A stretch of 64,000 nt of DNA from Diphasiastrum complanatum (GCA_029204225.1 CM055100.1:56339628-56403627); one strand, 5' to 3'; counted from the stretch's first letter, positions 10,264-56,882 are shown. A program made the numbers and translations. Notes: generated by a model from the letters alone, not told the origin.

Positions 10264-10794
10264 TTGCAGAAGAAACATAAGTTGGTTTCAAGAAAAAGAG
10301 TTGCAAGAGAGATCGAGAATATTATTGATAGGAGAAATCACATGAATATTGATTTTGGATCATCATTGGCCCTAGATGATGCTCTTGTTGATGATGACCC
10401 CTTGCATGATATAATTATTTCATCAATGCCTTGTGATTCAATCCATGTCTCCAAATCTCTAGAACGTTCTTACCACCCAACCACACCTATCCTAGATGTT
10501 GCACATGAGTCCTCCACGATATTCCACGTGGATTCCACAAACTTGACCACCCCTTTAAAAAAGAGAACACGTCTTGGACGTATTATGACTAGTTTGAAAG
10601 ATAATTGCAAATTACTACGCATTGTTGATGTGTCAAAAGTCATTCTAGGTTCTTTGTCTAACCTTCCTCTTTCACCTAACTTGCAACCATTAGTAAAAAC
10701 TTTTATTAGAAGTAGTGGTGTGGATGCTTTCAAAACAAGTGCAACATCCTCGTCAAAGCTTTGCATCATGGAATTGCTTTTCATTTTCCTATAG
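10264..10794 (+). CDS. Unrecognised open frame, about 176 residues
   Basis: An open frame directly after the microsatellite. It starts with a Lys/Arg-rich segment (KKHKLVSRKRVAREIENIID) and continues with Asp-rich and Ser/Thr-rich low-complexity sequence. I see no known domain. The basic start followed by an acidic stretch would suit a fragment of a transposon accessory protein or a plant-specific nuclear protein, but neither can be shown. It may not be expressed. Confidence 0.25.
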   Translation: MQKKHKLVSRKRVAREIENIIDRRNHMNIDFGSSLALDDALVDDDPLHDIIISSMPCDSIHVSKSLERSYHPTTPILDVAHESSTIFHVDSTNLTTPLKKRTRLGRIMTSLKDNCKLLRIVDVSKVILGSLSNLPLSPNLQPLVKTFIRSSGVDAFKTSATSSSKLCIMELLFIFL

Positions 10795-11192
10795 AGGGTG
10801 AAGAAGACAAGCCATAATATGCACAGGTTGATGGAATCACACCCATCTAGTTTGCCACTAGCACAATATTTCCTCATGCCTATAAAAAGTTATAATTTAG
10901 AATAAAAAAACTAGATTGTAGAGTTCAGTCTAAACTTAAAACTTAACAGAAATTAGGGTTCAAAACTCAAATTCAAACTGAAAACAAGAACAATGTGGTA
11001 TTTGTATCACAAAGGCGTTGCCATGCGATATTGTCGTATTTAAGTTTTTGTGAAGATTAAAAGAATGTAAAAAAATAGCTTCGTAAAATTTTGATGGTTG
11101 TTCCTAACTTTTTGGATTCTGATGATGGTCTTTTTGGGTTAATCCAACAATTTCAACATTGTGACAAGGCCTTCATGACAATAATAACTAGA

Positions 11193-11194
<2 letters not shown>

Positions 11195-11270
<76 letters not shown>
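11195..11270. repeat. (AC)n microsatellite, ~76 bp
   Basis: Uninterrupted AC dinucleotides. Confidence 0.97.
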
Positions 11271-11275
<5 letters not shown>

Positions 11276-11572
11276 AAACTTCAACAGGTAAAAAAAAAAA
11301 GGTTTGGTACAAGCAACAGAAACTTAAATATAGTACAATACAACTTTTGTCTTTTTGTCTTTTAAAAGACGAGTTTGGACTTGTAAATCTAAGATTGCTA
11401 GACCTTGTTATTGAGTTCACATGAAGACATTTGACATGATAAGATTCGTTGATGATTATTGTTTTGTTGTATTAGACAACACAATTAACCAACCAAAGTT
11501 GTCCTAGAAAAGACGCTTGCTCACCTCTGTTTTCCAATCTAACGCTGAATAGATGAAAGTAAAAACTGATGC

Positions 11573-11770
11573 ATCTTTGAGGTCAACAAAGGCTATAGGT
11601 TAAGTATTGATCTTGGTAATTTGCACCATAGTCGTCGTGAAAATAGTAATAAGATGAACACACGGATCTTCGAGGTCAATGAAGGTGAAAACTGTTGTAG
11701 ATCTTCGAGGTCAACGAAGGCTATAGGGTAAGTATTTAGCTTGGTAATCTGCACCATAGTCATCGTGAAC
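11573..11770. repeat. Diverged 128-bp tandem duplication
   Basis: atctttgaggtcaac at 11573 recurs as atcttcgaggtcaac at 11701. The text ggctatag, ggtaagtatt and gcaccatagtc follows in both copies. Confidence 0.7.
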
Positions 11771-12273
11771 ATAATAAGAAGAGGAGCACGCAGATTATCG
11801 ATTCTCTACTTTTGCATGTAGTAGTATAAATTTGATGCTATCAAAGTTAAGTAGCATGAGAGCATGATAAGATAAATAGGATTTAATGCACTTTTTAGGT
11901 GATTCATATCTAATTTGCATATTGTCGTATATTTTGAATCTAAAATATATCTAAGGAGCTTAGCTCCATAAATGGCATTGCCAAGCTGTATATGTTGTAT
12001 ATAACAACCACTAGTTGCTTAACATGTATGCAAAAAAAAAAAATCTATGTTTTTGATACGTTTGTGTTTTATAATAACAAATTTTAACGTTTCAAGTTGC
12101 ACAAAGCAACAATTTGCATACAAATTCGTGATATTTTCTTTGAGGTTTTGACAAATGCATTTATTGACTTTTTTTTTGGTAAAGAGGTAAGTATCGGTAA
12201 GTTAAATTATCGTGACGATTCATATGATTGTTTTTTTATCATTTTAAGTTGCAGGAGCTTACACTATCACAAT

Positions 12274-12290
12274 CACTACTACCACAAAAG
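12274..12290. repeat. Possible CACTA terminal sequence
   Basis: cactactaccacaaaag begins with the CACTA pentamer and lies about 300 bp beyond the 3' end of the minus-strand transposase remains. That is where a terminus would be expected. I could not find a matching right end or a 3-bp duplication, so this is weak. Confidence 0.2.
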
Positions 12291-12581
12291 TAGTTAACGT
12301 TTTTACAATCATAGAACTAAGATTGCATATTGAGATCTAAAAATTTTGGAAATTGTGTATGAAACGATTTTGCCGATAAATAGGTGATCTTCATTTGATG
12401 ATAGTTTCTTACAATGGGTTTAATATTTTGATCACGAAATATGTGAATTTGAAATTTTGGAATTTTGAAGTTGGCAAAGATTCAAGAATATTCATGATCA
12501 ATATTCACAATAATCCCGTAGCCAGCTTTACAACATAGCGGTGGTGACTTTGCTTTGTTTCCACTTAGCTTCTGCAACAAA

Positions 12582-14293
12582 TTAGAGGTTATTCCAATAT
12601 TCCAAACAATGAAATATAGATAATCTTTTCATACCATCGATTGGCTTTGCTTGAGATTCCTCCCATAGTATTCGCCAATCTTTCACAAACATCCTCTTTG
12701 GAGGCATCTCTCTCTCAACTCTTCTTCCAAAACCTCTTCTATGAGTGTCTTGGAATGGATGGCCTTCATGCAAGTATTTACGATGATTTTTACAAACCAC
12801 TTTTTTGAGACTCAAAGAGTATCTTCCCACAAGATTTGGCCCGCATAAAAAACAAGCATTTTTTTCAGCCGTTTAAAGCCTGCCCAACAAATGGATACTA
12901 TCAATCACTATTAAAAAAAGTATATGTCAAAGAATAATTATAGCCACTGCAGTATATCATGTAAATGTCAAGAATTACTAGTTGTATGTAACTGTAAACA
13001 AACTCCTATGTACACAAGATAGACATTGTTTGAATGATTACACATTCACCTAATCCTGGATAGTCATGCATTGTCCACATTACAATGGCATGTAGTGTAA
13101 ACTCCCTCTCATGTAAGGGGCGCGAAATGTCATATGCTTTTATCCCCTTCCACAAATCTTCCAACTTGTCAAAAGCGGCTCAAGATACACATCCATGTTT
13201 TTAACCTTGCGTTGGCCATGAATTAAAAGTGCCAACATAATGTGTCCCTTTTTTGTACTCAACCAAGGAGGAATATTATAATTTACCAAGCAAACAGGCC
13301 AAATGAACCACGTAGTTGCTCGTATACCAAAGAGGTTCACACCGTCTTTGCAAGACCAAATCTCACATTTCTTGACTCGTTGGCAAAGCTTGGATACTCT
13401 TTGTTGATGTGTTTCCATGCAGGTGAATCTGAAGGTACTCTCATCATTCCATCCGTAGAGGTATGGTGTGCATGCCAGTCCATAAGTTGTGCAAGAGATT
13501 TACAACGAAATAAACGTTACAATCGTGGAATTACTGCAAAATGTCGTAAAACTTTGCACGGAATGTTGCCCCTTGCAAATCATCTCTATATCGAGGAGTA
13601 TAACAAATGGGACATTTCTTGAGTGATTCGTACCTTCCTCGATATAAAATACAATCTTTGGACATGCATGATATTGCTTGTAGTCCATCCCAATGTTAGA
13701 CAACATCTTTTGTGCCTCATCTCTTGTCTCAAGCATGACATTCCCTTCTGGGAGAATTTCGTTTTTCAATAGTCCGTACATGACAAAAGAAGTCATTGTA
13801 AAAAAAATATCACTCGATGTCCAAATTGTAAATTTTGTTTCAAAGCAAAAATGACAAGTGGATGAGATTTTTTTTACTCAAATAATGATGTGAGGCTTTG
13901 GTCACTCGATCTATATTTGGCTTGAAGATTTAATAGAAGTAGAGAAGTCGCCAAACGTGATGTCTTTGCTCCAGGATACAATGCGGTCTTTGATTCTTCT
14001 CGCAATTTCTTTTCTTCTTTAGACAAAAGTGCCTCCTCATCTTGTTCATTGTGTCTAGCTGCAATATTGTTCTCGTACATATCATCCAACATGTCTCCCA
14101 TGACTTCAAATTCATCATTCATTGGAAGTTCATTTTCATCGTTGGAACTTGTTTGCGAAGAAGTAGATCTAGATGAGCTAGATCTAGATGCATTAGTCTC
14201 TGGATTAATGCGCTCATCAATTTCCATCATCTCTTTTAAGCCTTGACGTAGACGACGAAGTAATTGCTTTATATGTGGACCGTTGTATTGCAT
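12582..14293 (-). pseudogene. Decayed En/Spm (CACTA) Tnp2 transposase
   Basis: Four collinear minus-strand pieces resemble plant Tnp2 transposases. At 14293-13874 an acidic N-terminal region ends in ALYPGAKTSRLATSLLLLNL. At 13796-13500 come LLKNEILPEGN and the text before KQYHACP. At 13418-13140 comes TWFIWPVCLVNYNIPPWLS, followed by an MDVYLEPLL segment. At 12830-12582 comes HRKYLHEGHPF, followed by W and Trp-rich text. The pieces are in different frames and separated by stops, and zinc-binding cysteines are missing, so the gene is dead. The family cuts and pastes CACTA transposons. A SET-domain-like frame lies just upstream on the same strand. Confidence 0.7.
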
Positions 14294-14679
14294 TCGTCGT
14301 CTACGTCGACCATTACGAGGATTATTGTCTCCAACACTAAATGAGGATGAAGAATCCTATATATCAAAATAACAAGAAGTAGGTTGAAACAATGCTTGAT
14401 AAACATTTTCTCTCAATACTTGATAGATCTAAATTTTGCATATGAATATAAATTACCTCTTAGTTTAAAAAGTATAAACATACCAATGTATCTATTAAAC
14501 AGATTTGTCTTTTCAACTTGTTAACATTCAATAAACTCAAAGACGAATAATGCTCCTAACATTTAATCTAGGCAAATGGCGAATAATGCTCCTAACATTT
14601 GACATATTTAATGACACAAACCAAATACAATCAAGATGCATGGATTATACATCTCTACATATCAACAAAATTTAAATCT

Positions 14680-15261
14680 TCACATTTGACTTATTGTCTT
14701 TTGCAAACATTTGGGTAGAGGACAGTTGAAACTATACTTGACGAACAATTCCTCCCCAAACATGATAGATCTAGTGTCACAGACCATTACATAAGTGCCC
14801 TTTCCATTCCTAGTAAAATATTCTTCTTTTCCATTGGTGCGTTCTTCAAAATCACAATTCGTCAATAGAGGGTGGCCAATGGAACTATTTATATATGCAG
14901 CATTTTTTCCATGCACATCTGGACGTCCATCAATGTATGTATGATTTGCCCTTGAGATGTTGCCTCCTTGCATGCGTTGCTCCTCTAAAGAACAAGCATT
15001 TGAATTCAAGCCATATACTTGCATCCTCCATTGGTGACGACACAAAGCATGCCAATCACCCCAATTGTATTGAGGTCCTGCATATGGCATCAATGTCACC
15101 ACACTATTTAAAGGGACCTCAATACTACTCAATGCAAAAAGGCCCAAACCAGCCTCAGGATAGTGTCCACTAGGCATGATCATGTACATTCGACACCAAT
15201 ACGTAAATGGTGTTCCACTTAATGGTAATGGTGATTGGAGTGGCCAACACGCAACATACAC
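14680..15261 (-). CDS. SET-domain-like protein fragment
   Basis: A 193-codon open frame. The pattern fits a SET (lysine methyltransferase-type) fold: GLGLFA at 38-43 where GRG-F-A is usual, a YAG at 60-62, AAYINSS at 121-127 in place of the R-F-INHS motif, NC at 135-136, and GEELFVKY at 169-176 matching GEEL-x-x-Y. There is no ATG at the left edge; the first internal Met is residue 25 (MYMIMPSGHY). It may therefore be one exon of a larger gene, or a captured gene piece. It sits about 390 bp upstream of CACTA transposase remains on the same strand. SET domains methylate protein lysines; activity of this copy is unknown. Confidence 0.55.
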   Translation of the reverse strand: MYVACWPLQSPLPLSGTPFTYWCRMYMIMPSGHYPEAGLGLFALSSIEVPLNSVVTLMPYAGPQYNWGDWHALCRHQWRMQVYGLNSNACSLEEQRMQGGNISRANHTYIDGRPDVHGKNAAYINSSIGHPLLTNCDFEERTNGKEEYFTRNGKGTYVMVCDTRSIMFGEELFVKYSFNCPLPKCLQKTISQM

Positions 15262-15379
15262 GCAAGAATGATCTCAATGTCTTTAAATATGGATATTGCC
15301 ACTCCTCTACTACTAGTAAGTTGTAATTCATTCGTAATTCTTGAAATTTTGCATATAGTGTTAAATGAATGTTCATGAA

Positions 15380-16680
15380 TGGATTCCATGTGTGTAGGTG
15401 TGAGTTACTGGACTGCAGATGTCCATGAGCACTACTTTGACAAGGATATTTGCAACTTCTCTATTCGGAAAACAATTATATACATGATGTTCCAAGGCTA
15501 CAAAAGCTTGCCACACGCATATTGTCATAAGATTGCACAATAGTGCATGCAAGAGGAACTGGAGCCTATTCTCTCTTATTCATACAAAGAGGAGGAATAG
15601 ATTCTCCATTGCATAGTTAAATAGGTTGATGTATGTGCACGCCAATTTGTGGCTTCTAACGAAGCTAGAGGAAACAAGGAACCCGTCCAAATAAATTTTT
15701 TTGTTATTGTCCAATGTGAAGTCTAGACTTTGAGTTTTGGTCACAAGTTAAACTCTAATTTGAAATTTTGATGAAACTCTATAGGTGAATCCCGATGAGA
15801 TCAATGTGACCAAGGATCCAAACCTACCACCGAGGTTACAAAGACGATGAGAATATCTATGCACTGCTCCACGATGAGGACTTGGTTGTTTGCAGATTGA
15901 TTCCAACTTACTACTTGGTACTTGACTATTAATTTCACAAAGCTTAAAAGTTGAAAGTTAGAAGTTCAAACTCGTAACTTGCAAGTGGTAACTTTTGCCA
16001 TCCTTGCATGCAAGGCCTGCAACTCCAATTGTCGTGCATCACAAGGCGAAGGAAGTGGGTACTGCAGGTCCAAGCTCTCAAGCAATCAAGGACAAGTAAA
16101 AGAGAAGACAAAAGCGTCATAGGAAGAGGATGATAGTGAGTCTTCAAAGTCCTCGTGTGACGATGATCAAAGTTTTGAGAGTGCACCTTCATCATGACTG
16201 ACTAGGAGGGTACGCCAGACTTTACTAGTCAGCCTTTAGCTATCAAGATTCAGCCCTACTTCCCCGGGATTTAGAAATCAGAATCTTGATTTTGAAGTTA
16301 TTTGCACAATACAGACTAGTAGACATTGTGATTTGCTATTGAAATTTATGGAATCTAGATAACAGAAGACCATCCATGTATCATTTGAGACTTGTTTGAA
16401 GTTTGGCAACAAGCGTCGAGCATTGTTGAATATTGAATCTTGATTATAGCCTTCTAATAATCCATCCCCATTATCAACTTTAAAGTTTGACCATTTATTT
16501 CACAGTTGCATACTCATTGCTTAAAACCGTTTCGCCAATTGTTTCTTGTTTCAAGTCTGTTTCAAAAAGGTCCACGAAACATTACTCAAGTGGGACTCAA
16601 CTTTTTGCACAGGCACTATGTGAACTCCAATCTTGTTGGGCATGTCAATGGTCGTTATAACACCTTTTCCAGACTCATAA
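15380..16680. other. Unassigned stretch
   Basis: Short open frames only. On the plus strand 15,400-15,600 can be read as YWTADVHEHYFDKDICNF with stops soon after, which I do not recognise. No repeat or RNA gene was seen. Confidence 0.35.
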
Positions 16681-16690
16681 GTGTTACAGT

Positions 16691-16889
16691 CTTAGAAGCC
16701 CGTTCTGACCCAAGGGTCGGAACGAAACGCTCCGTACGTTCCGGAACGTTCCTGGTTGGAACGATATTTATGTTTTTCAGTTAATTAGCTGTATTTTATA
16801 TGAATTAAATCCTTTGTAAAAAAACATTTTTTTTTTTGAGGGCATCGCTCCAGAACGGAATGCGTTCCGTTCCGGAACGGGCAACTAAG
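16691..16889. mobile_element. hAT-type MITE, family 1, copy A (199 bp)
   Basis: The ends cttagaagcccgttc and gaacgggcaactaag form imperfect terminal inverted repeats. The element is flanked by a perfect 8-bp duplication gttacagt (16683-16690 and 16890-16897), the size made by hAT transposases. The interior is rich in gttccggaac palindromes and shares gaattaaatcctttgta with copy B. It has no coding capacity. Confidence 0.85.
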
Positions 16890-17267
16890 GTTACAGTAAT
16901 GTATCTTCCACATATTGCAAGTTTCAGTTAAACATAAAATCTAAACCGCATGCATAAACAAGAAACCTTCACAAAGGATCTACAATGACTTATAATTCAC
17001 TGGGGACTCTCAGGGATGACATAAGATGAATAAATAGCATTGGAGCCAGCAGGAAAGACCCTAAGCAGTACAAGCATATCCTTCCAGCAGCTTATACAAT
17101 AAGAATATTGGAAAAATAAATTCCAATTGAGTGGCAGTACAAAACACTACAACATCGCTTTTCCAAATGCATAATGCTCGACATTAAGGTGCATTTCAGT
17201 GCTTTGGAATAGCAAACAGAAAGATGAGTGAGTTGCAGATGTAACTTTTTTTAACTACAGACTTCCC

Positions 17268-51092
<33,825 letters not shown>

Positions 51093-51134
51093 CTCGCTCT
51101 CTCTCTCTCGCTCGCTCGCTCTCGGTTAGGGTTT

Positions 51135-51182
<48 letters not shown>

Positions 51183-51325
51183 GGTTTAGACTTTAATACC
51201 AAACCCTAATAGTTAGCTATGCCTTGGCAAATGCATATGGCTGCCCTTGTCTTTTAGGCAACTCAAGGGCTATTTGAGTAGAGGCCCTTCTCATTCTACA
51301 CGTCTTCGTTAATTGTAGCCCAATT
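51093..51325 (-). promoter_or_regulatory. SPB1: SPB1 upstream region: (CT)n leader, telo-boxes and site-II-like motif
   Basis: Next to the ATG are a ctctcgctcgctcg tract and a (CT)n array (51139-51180). The telo-box AAACCCTAA is present on the minus strand at 51126-51134 and on the plus strand at 51201-51209. TGGGCT (minus, 51317-51322) matches a site II element. Telo-box plus site II is the known promoter signature of plant ribosome-biogenesis genes. No clear TATA box was seen. Confidence 0.6.
51139..51180. repeat. (CT)n microsatellite in the SPB1 leader
   Basis: About 42 bp of CT between two telo-box-like motifs. Confidence 0.96.
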
Positions 51326-52560
51326 TGGATTTGACGAGTATATTTTGTTCTTTCACAAGGACTTTGTAGTCTTGATGATATTATTGTTGACTCTTCTCGA
51401 CATGATCTTCTTTGTCAAACATTCACCACTCAAGGGGTTGTTGTAGCACATGTGGCTCAAGAAAAAGAAAGACACCATCATAGCAAGGACCTGAGGAAGA
51501 TTGTACTCCTTTTGCAATTGAAACTAATGGATGTCTTCACAAGAGATTCAATGCTTTGTTGTCTGCATGTGCAGAGTTTACAATAACATGTCAAGGTCGC
51601 ACATCAATGACATTGTCTATTATTTATCGTCAACGGATTTCAATCGCATTACAATGTTCTCAATCACTTTCAATTTTACAATGTGATGTGGTAACAGGAT
51701 CAGTTGCACCACAACTATCACATTAACTAGATGCTAGTAATGTATTAGTTGATGATTTGATTAAGGTTGTAGGTCTTGATTAATTTAGACTGTCATATAA
51801 CTAGACCTAGCATGTGGTTTTCATATGGAGTCACAAGTAGAGAGTCGGTAATAGGGCATATCCACGCCCTCATGTATCTATCAGTACCAGTACATCATTT
51901 GGTACTCGATGGACTCTATGTGTAGACGCTTGGGCAAATCCATGTCGTTCAAGCTGGCCTGGGCAAATTGCCATTCAGGCTAACCAAACTCTGAACCAAT
52001 TCAACAATATAAGATGTCACAAACTGCAATTTAATAACTTGCTATAGTCCATTATTGTGTTTTAGTGCAACAAGTCCAGTGTGGGTATCAGAGTACCTTC
52101 ATACCATTTTGATCCCGAAGACAAGTGTGTTTAGTCTTCTATGAGTGTGGTAAGTACTGAGCAAAACCATGCTTTCAAGTGCCACAATAAACACTTAAAC
52201 TCGTAAATCAATGCGAGCCCTAGCTTACTTTAGTTAATGTGGGTGCGGTAATTCCTTGGTCATATGTATTGATAGTGCCCTTTACACGTTTACGTTTTAG
52301 TAATGTTTATTAATATTTAGTTTATTGCATCATGGTTTGAGGACTGTCTTAAAGTACACTACTTATAATCCAACATACTTTTACATTATTAGAGAACCCA
52401 TAACGTCTAACCGTTTCATTCCATCATTTGTAAACCCATCTAAGTACTTGGAGTTTTTGTGAGAACATATCTGAATGCGTGTAGTAGAATCTTCCTGAGA
52501 GGTCGACATGATCGCTTTCTTCCACTTGGTTATGGCCCTGGTTCTAAAAGCATAATGATT
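51326..52560. other. Region upstream of SPB1, no gene recognised
   Basis: Only short frames and no recognised repeat. The divergent side of the SPB1 promoter shows no obvious gene. Confidence 0.4.
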
Positions 52561-52599
52561 AACTAGACCATATCCTTAAGTCACTTTCACACATCCTTC

Positions 52600-53149
52600 T
52601 TAGAAGTAGCACCAAGTTACAAGGCATGTTGTAAGGAAAACACCTCAACATCTTGCTTACAAAGACAAACTGATAGAGAACACATTGTGGAGAAACCACC
52701 CAACCAAGTAGAAGCAACCAATCATTCTCTAGTAGCTTCACCCCCAAGCCAAGTAATAGGAAGCATGAGAGTAGAGAGAGATCCTGGCAATGAATCCACA
52801 AATCCATGATGGAGTAGGATGAGTTTGGCCTCCTTATATAAGGCTAAGAACCTCCTGTGCAAATAGTAATGCAAGGTCCCAACTCCCCTACACATAGATT
52901 CCACTATACATAGAGTCTCTATACATGGATTCTTTATACATAGATTGCTATTGATACTCTACACATGCATAGACTATCCCAAACCTTGTACAAACTCCAA
53001 TTAGTGTGTCTGGGCCTCACAAGGCTATTAATTACTTGCGGGTCACATCTAGTATGATGTGGCATAACTAATAAGCTTGTTTCTCTGGAGTACCGTGTAT
53101 CCAAGACTAGGAGTATATTGAATCCTATATTCTGGTCATGGACATAACA
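52600..53149 (-). repeat. LTR-like segment (left end uncertain)
   Basis: It ends ...gacataaca at 53149 and is followed by ttcttctcccctc, the complement of a polypurine tract. This fits the 3' LTR of a minus-strand element. ttatataagg near 52837 could be its TATA box. No partner LTR was identified. Confidence 0.35.
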
Positions 53150-56060
53150 TTCTTCTCCCCTCAATAACAGTTCTTTTAACTTTCAATATTAACCTAGAAA
53201 ATCATTATCCTTAGTCTAACTTACATATCAAACAAGTACTCAGAGATAAATTATTTTTCAATCGTTAATCTCTGCCCTAGAGTACAAATTCAAGTTTGGA
53301 AAGTACACTAAACGATAAATTTTCTCATCTGGGATTCAGTCTTTATAAGTTAGTAACATCACCTTCATGTAAAACACTACATTAACCATTGAGCGAAGTA
53401 TTCTGTGAGATCCATAGGCTCTCAATATAACACTGGAGTAAAGTGATTCAAATTTTCAAAACACCTATCTAAATTCCTAACTCAATTAATAGATCAAGAA
53501 TTAAACTTAAGAATCATCACAATTTCTTATAATCCTCTGATAATAATTAAATATCTATTTATGATCCATCAATCATAAATATCTAGATCCTTATGATTCG
53601 TCAATTATAACTCTCTGGAATCCAAAATCATACCTAATCATTACAGGGTACTGGAGTTTATGTCCAACATAATTCATGAAAAGTAAGAATCATTCCAAAA
53701 TCTTTCCCATCAGGATAATACTGGATTTTAAGAATATTCTCAAAACTGAATTCTTTAATAGAAGCGCAAGATATTCAAGTTCTATATGCCAGAGGTAATT
53801 AAGGACATAAAGCATACCAAAATGATAATGACAATCATCTTTAACCACACAAAAATTTAAATTACCATCTAGAATCAAATCTAGATACCCAAAGTCCTGC
53901 TGAATATAATTCAGTTGTTATTCTTGAAATTATTATGATTTGTTATCCAATTGAGCTCACTGGGATCCAGTCACTAATGAGTTGAGTCTATTCCTTAACT
54001 AAGGAATATTGTATATCCAATGCACATAATTTTAACTGATGAGTTTTGATGATTCACTAATCATGCGTCTTACAAGCAATATAACTGAAAACTATCAGTC
54101 TTTGGTGAATCCTTTTTACTGATCATTTTACCAATTAACTTCATTCAGGAGTAACCGACTACTCAAGTTAATTGCCAATGATTCAAAATTCTTAAATGTT
54201 TAGGTGCAGATCTCAATGATACTAGTATAATACCACATTTAGATTCATACCCAAATCATTTATAAGTTAACCAATAAATCTTCCACAAAAAGATCCGTAA
54301 ACTCTACAAGTATCTGTTCCAACAATACTTGAACATATGTCTATATTTACCGATTGGTTTAAGTGCACCAAATAAACCCAGTAACTAGGAATACATAGTA
54401 GATTCATACAAGATTGATTGTGCACATATGTGAATAATCTCAGTACGACCTAGTACATAAACACATTCTTATCTGGTAGATTCCTCCAAAATCCACATAT
54501 GTTACTCACATATCTCACTGAGAATCTTGTAACTCAACTACAAAAATTTTTCTATTTTTCATGAGTAAATAACATATTTGGGAAATCTCTGAGACGAAAA
54601 ACATATTCACTCTCATCAGTTTTCCAATCCAGTTTATCTCTAATAACATAATTTCTTCCACTCAATCATCCTATTACTCAAACTAAGATTAGGTTGATCT
54701 AATACAAACATCTCAAACTTAAATTTTGATCAAACTTACTCCTATTCCAATTAAAATGAAATTAGTAACTTTTGACCTTTCAATGTACTACTTATAGATA
54801 ATGATTCAAGTTTCAAGCCAGTGCTAGTTCAAGATTGTTCCACACAATCTCTAGAGAATTTGTCTTATTCAAAAAGTTTCAATTTAATATCATACTCTAG
54901 ATTTACCCGAAATTACTTTCGGAAAATCACATTTCTATATCACAACTGGTTCTTTTTCGAAAACTATGCGACCAACAAATCCTCAGTTAGAATTTTATCC
55001 CATCACTTCACCCATCCTTTTAAAGAGATTACCAATTTCTATAAAAGCTAACTGGAAAGATGATATATGAAAATATGTAAATCCACAAAAAGTCAATAAT
55101 AAGTGCATTCCACACATTAGATTCTGATCCTTCTAGGTTAGTGATAAGCTTCAAATCTCTACTGATCCAAGAGCATCAACTTTAGGGACAAGCTTCTGTC
55201 AACTAATAGATCCAATGTAATCTATGTATCATATTCCACTTCTAATCTCACGATTGACATCCAATACTATGGACAACTCAATGGTTACAATGATATCAGT
55301 TATGAGTTCAACTAAATGAATTCTATCTAGGAAATTAGTACCTAGTATTAAGCAATTATTCCCAGAGATTACCAAATCCTAACTACGAAATACATTTTCC
55401 GAGCACACTTACTAACTTTGATGTCCACTCTTCTTCCCCCCCTTAGGATTTTCAGTCCCTTGAGAATCTATTTCAGCTAACGCACTAAGAAGATGTACAG
55501 ACATTAGTAAATGTAAAAAGTGAATTATTGTAGGAAAAAGTTTGAAGCAATTTCAATTCTATCCTATACCTGGGTTGAATCACCGATACCCAAAAATCAT
55601 CCACTAGTATGTCTAACAGTACTAGTCTGACCTTTTGCATATAATTCACAATAGGATTCAATTATGAAATGAAATCAGATTTTGAAGGTTTCAAAATTAA
55701 TTTTGACGAGTATCTTGCACAAATGTTCACTTGACCTACTTCTAATGATCAATATCGATTAGAAAAATATCAAACAAGTAACCGATTTCAAATTTTAACC
55801 AAACTTGAAATTCAACAAAATAAAAAAACTCAATTTTAACTCTCTATCTGGGAGTACTCTGCTCCAAAAGTTAAAATGTCAAACAATAAAAGTTGTCGGC
55901 AAATCAATATTTTTTGCAGTTCTTTCAGTCAATTTTAAATAACATAGCTTTAGCGAAAACACTATGACTAACTCTATTTGAAAGAAACTTAATATAGTCA
56001 ATTCACTAATCTAACTCATTCCATAGATTATGAAAAAATGACCGAAATTTTGATTTTAGG
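53150..56060. other. AT-rich, probably decayed retroelement interior
   Basis: No long frame. A minus-strand reading near 55,390-55,250 (DLVISGNNCLILGTNFLDRI) vaguely recalls the second loop of a retropepsin, but stops follow. I would not name a family. Confidence 0.3.
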
Positions 56061-56123
56061 GCCGAGTCAATAAGGCCTACATTTCATGAGGAAGAGAAGC
56101 GTGGTACACACTTCAATACATTC

Positions 56124-56882
56124 ATGCTTGCTCCTCATATGACCTTTGATAAGACATTTTGCTTTGATGAGATCTTTGCATCCCAAGGTTGTAATGGAGT
56201 AATACTAGATGAGCATGAAGCCTTTTTAGTCATATCAAGTATTCTCAATAGTTTGAAATTGACTTTAAATCGATTAGAAAGCAATTTGTTATCTTATCAA
56301 ATGTATGCTCTTGAATCTAATAAGAGCAAGAATGATTTGTTCATTCACATTATCAATAGTTGTGTTTTCTCATTTGTTGAGGGAATGTGTAAACTTCTTA
56401 TGAGATCAAGTGAATCATCCTCAAAGGACACTTGTATCCATAAGCAAGTAAGTAGCCTCAATGAATTCAAGATTGCTTTTGATTACAGGATTAGGACAAT
56501 CATGCAAAAAGTTTTTGCCTTGTGGACTAGTCAAACTAGTATGCAAAATCTTGGTAATCTACACATGCATCTATCTCAAGCTCTTGTTTTTCATAGCCAT
56601 TGTGAGGCATGGAAGCCTTGGATTTCCTTCATGAAAATCCAGCTACATTCTAGGAGGAGGATCTTGCAAGTAATATCCTCTTCAAGCTTGGAAGGAATCA
56701 AAGGCAAGAAATCTAGGATGGTGCAAAGCTCCAAAGTTCATCAAAAGAGTCAACATCAAGGAGGCACTATCATGGATATGGTGATCTCGGATCTTCATCA
56801 AACTCATTGGCTGATCTTCACACCTTTGAACCAGCAAGGATCCATCTTTGAAAACCAATTCAGCCCATGGAGTCAAGCTTAA
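56124..56882 (+). CDS. Unrecognised 252-residue frame just before a polypurine tract
   Basis: An open frame with predicted helices (ILNSLKLTLNRLESNLLSYQ, then FVEGMCKLLMRSSESSSKDT) and a basic, Gln/His-rich end. It matches no gag, protease, RT or integrase pattern I know. It ends 29 bp before gaggaggag and an LTR-like start. That would place it as the 3'-most gene of a plus-strand LTR element, where extra open frames are sometimes found. It could equally be chance. No start-site evidence. Confidence 0.35.
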   Translation: MLAPHMTFDKTFCFDEIFASQGCNGVILDEHEAFLVISSILNSLKLTLNRLESNLLSYQMYALESNKSKNDLFIHIINSCVFSFVEGMCKLLMRSSESSSKDTCIHKQVSSLNEFKIAFDYRIRTIMQKVFALWTSQTSMQNLGNLHMHLSQALVFHSHCEAWKPWISFMKIQLHSRRRILQVISSSSLEGIKGKKSRMVQSSKVHQKSQHQGGTIMDMVISDLHQTHWLIFTPLNQQGSIFENQFSPWSQA

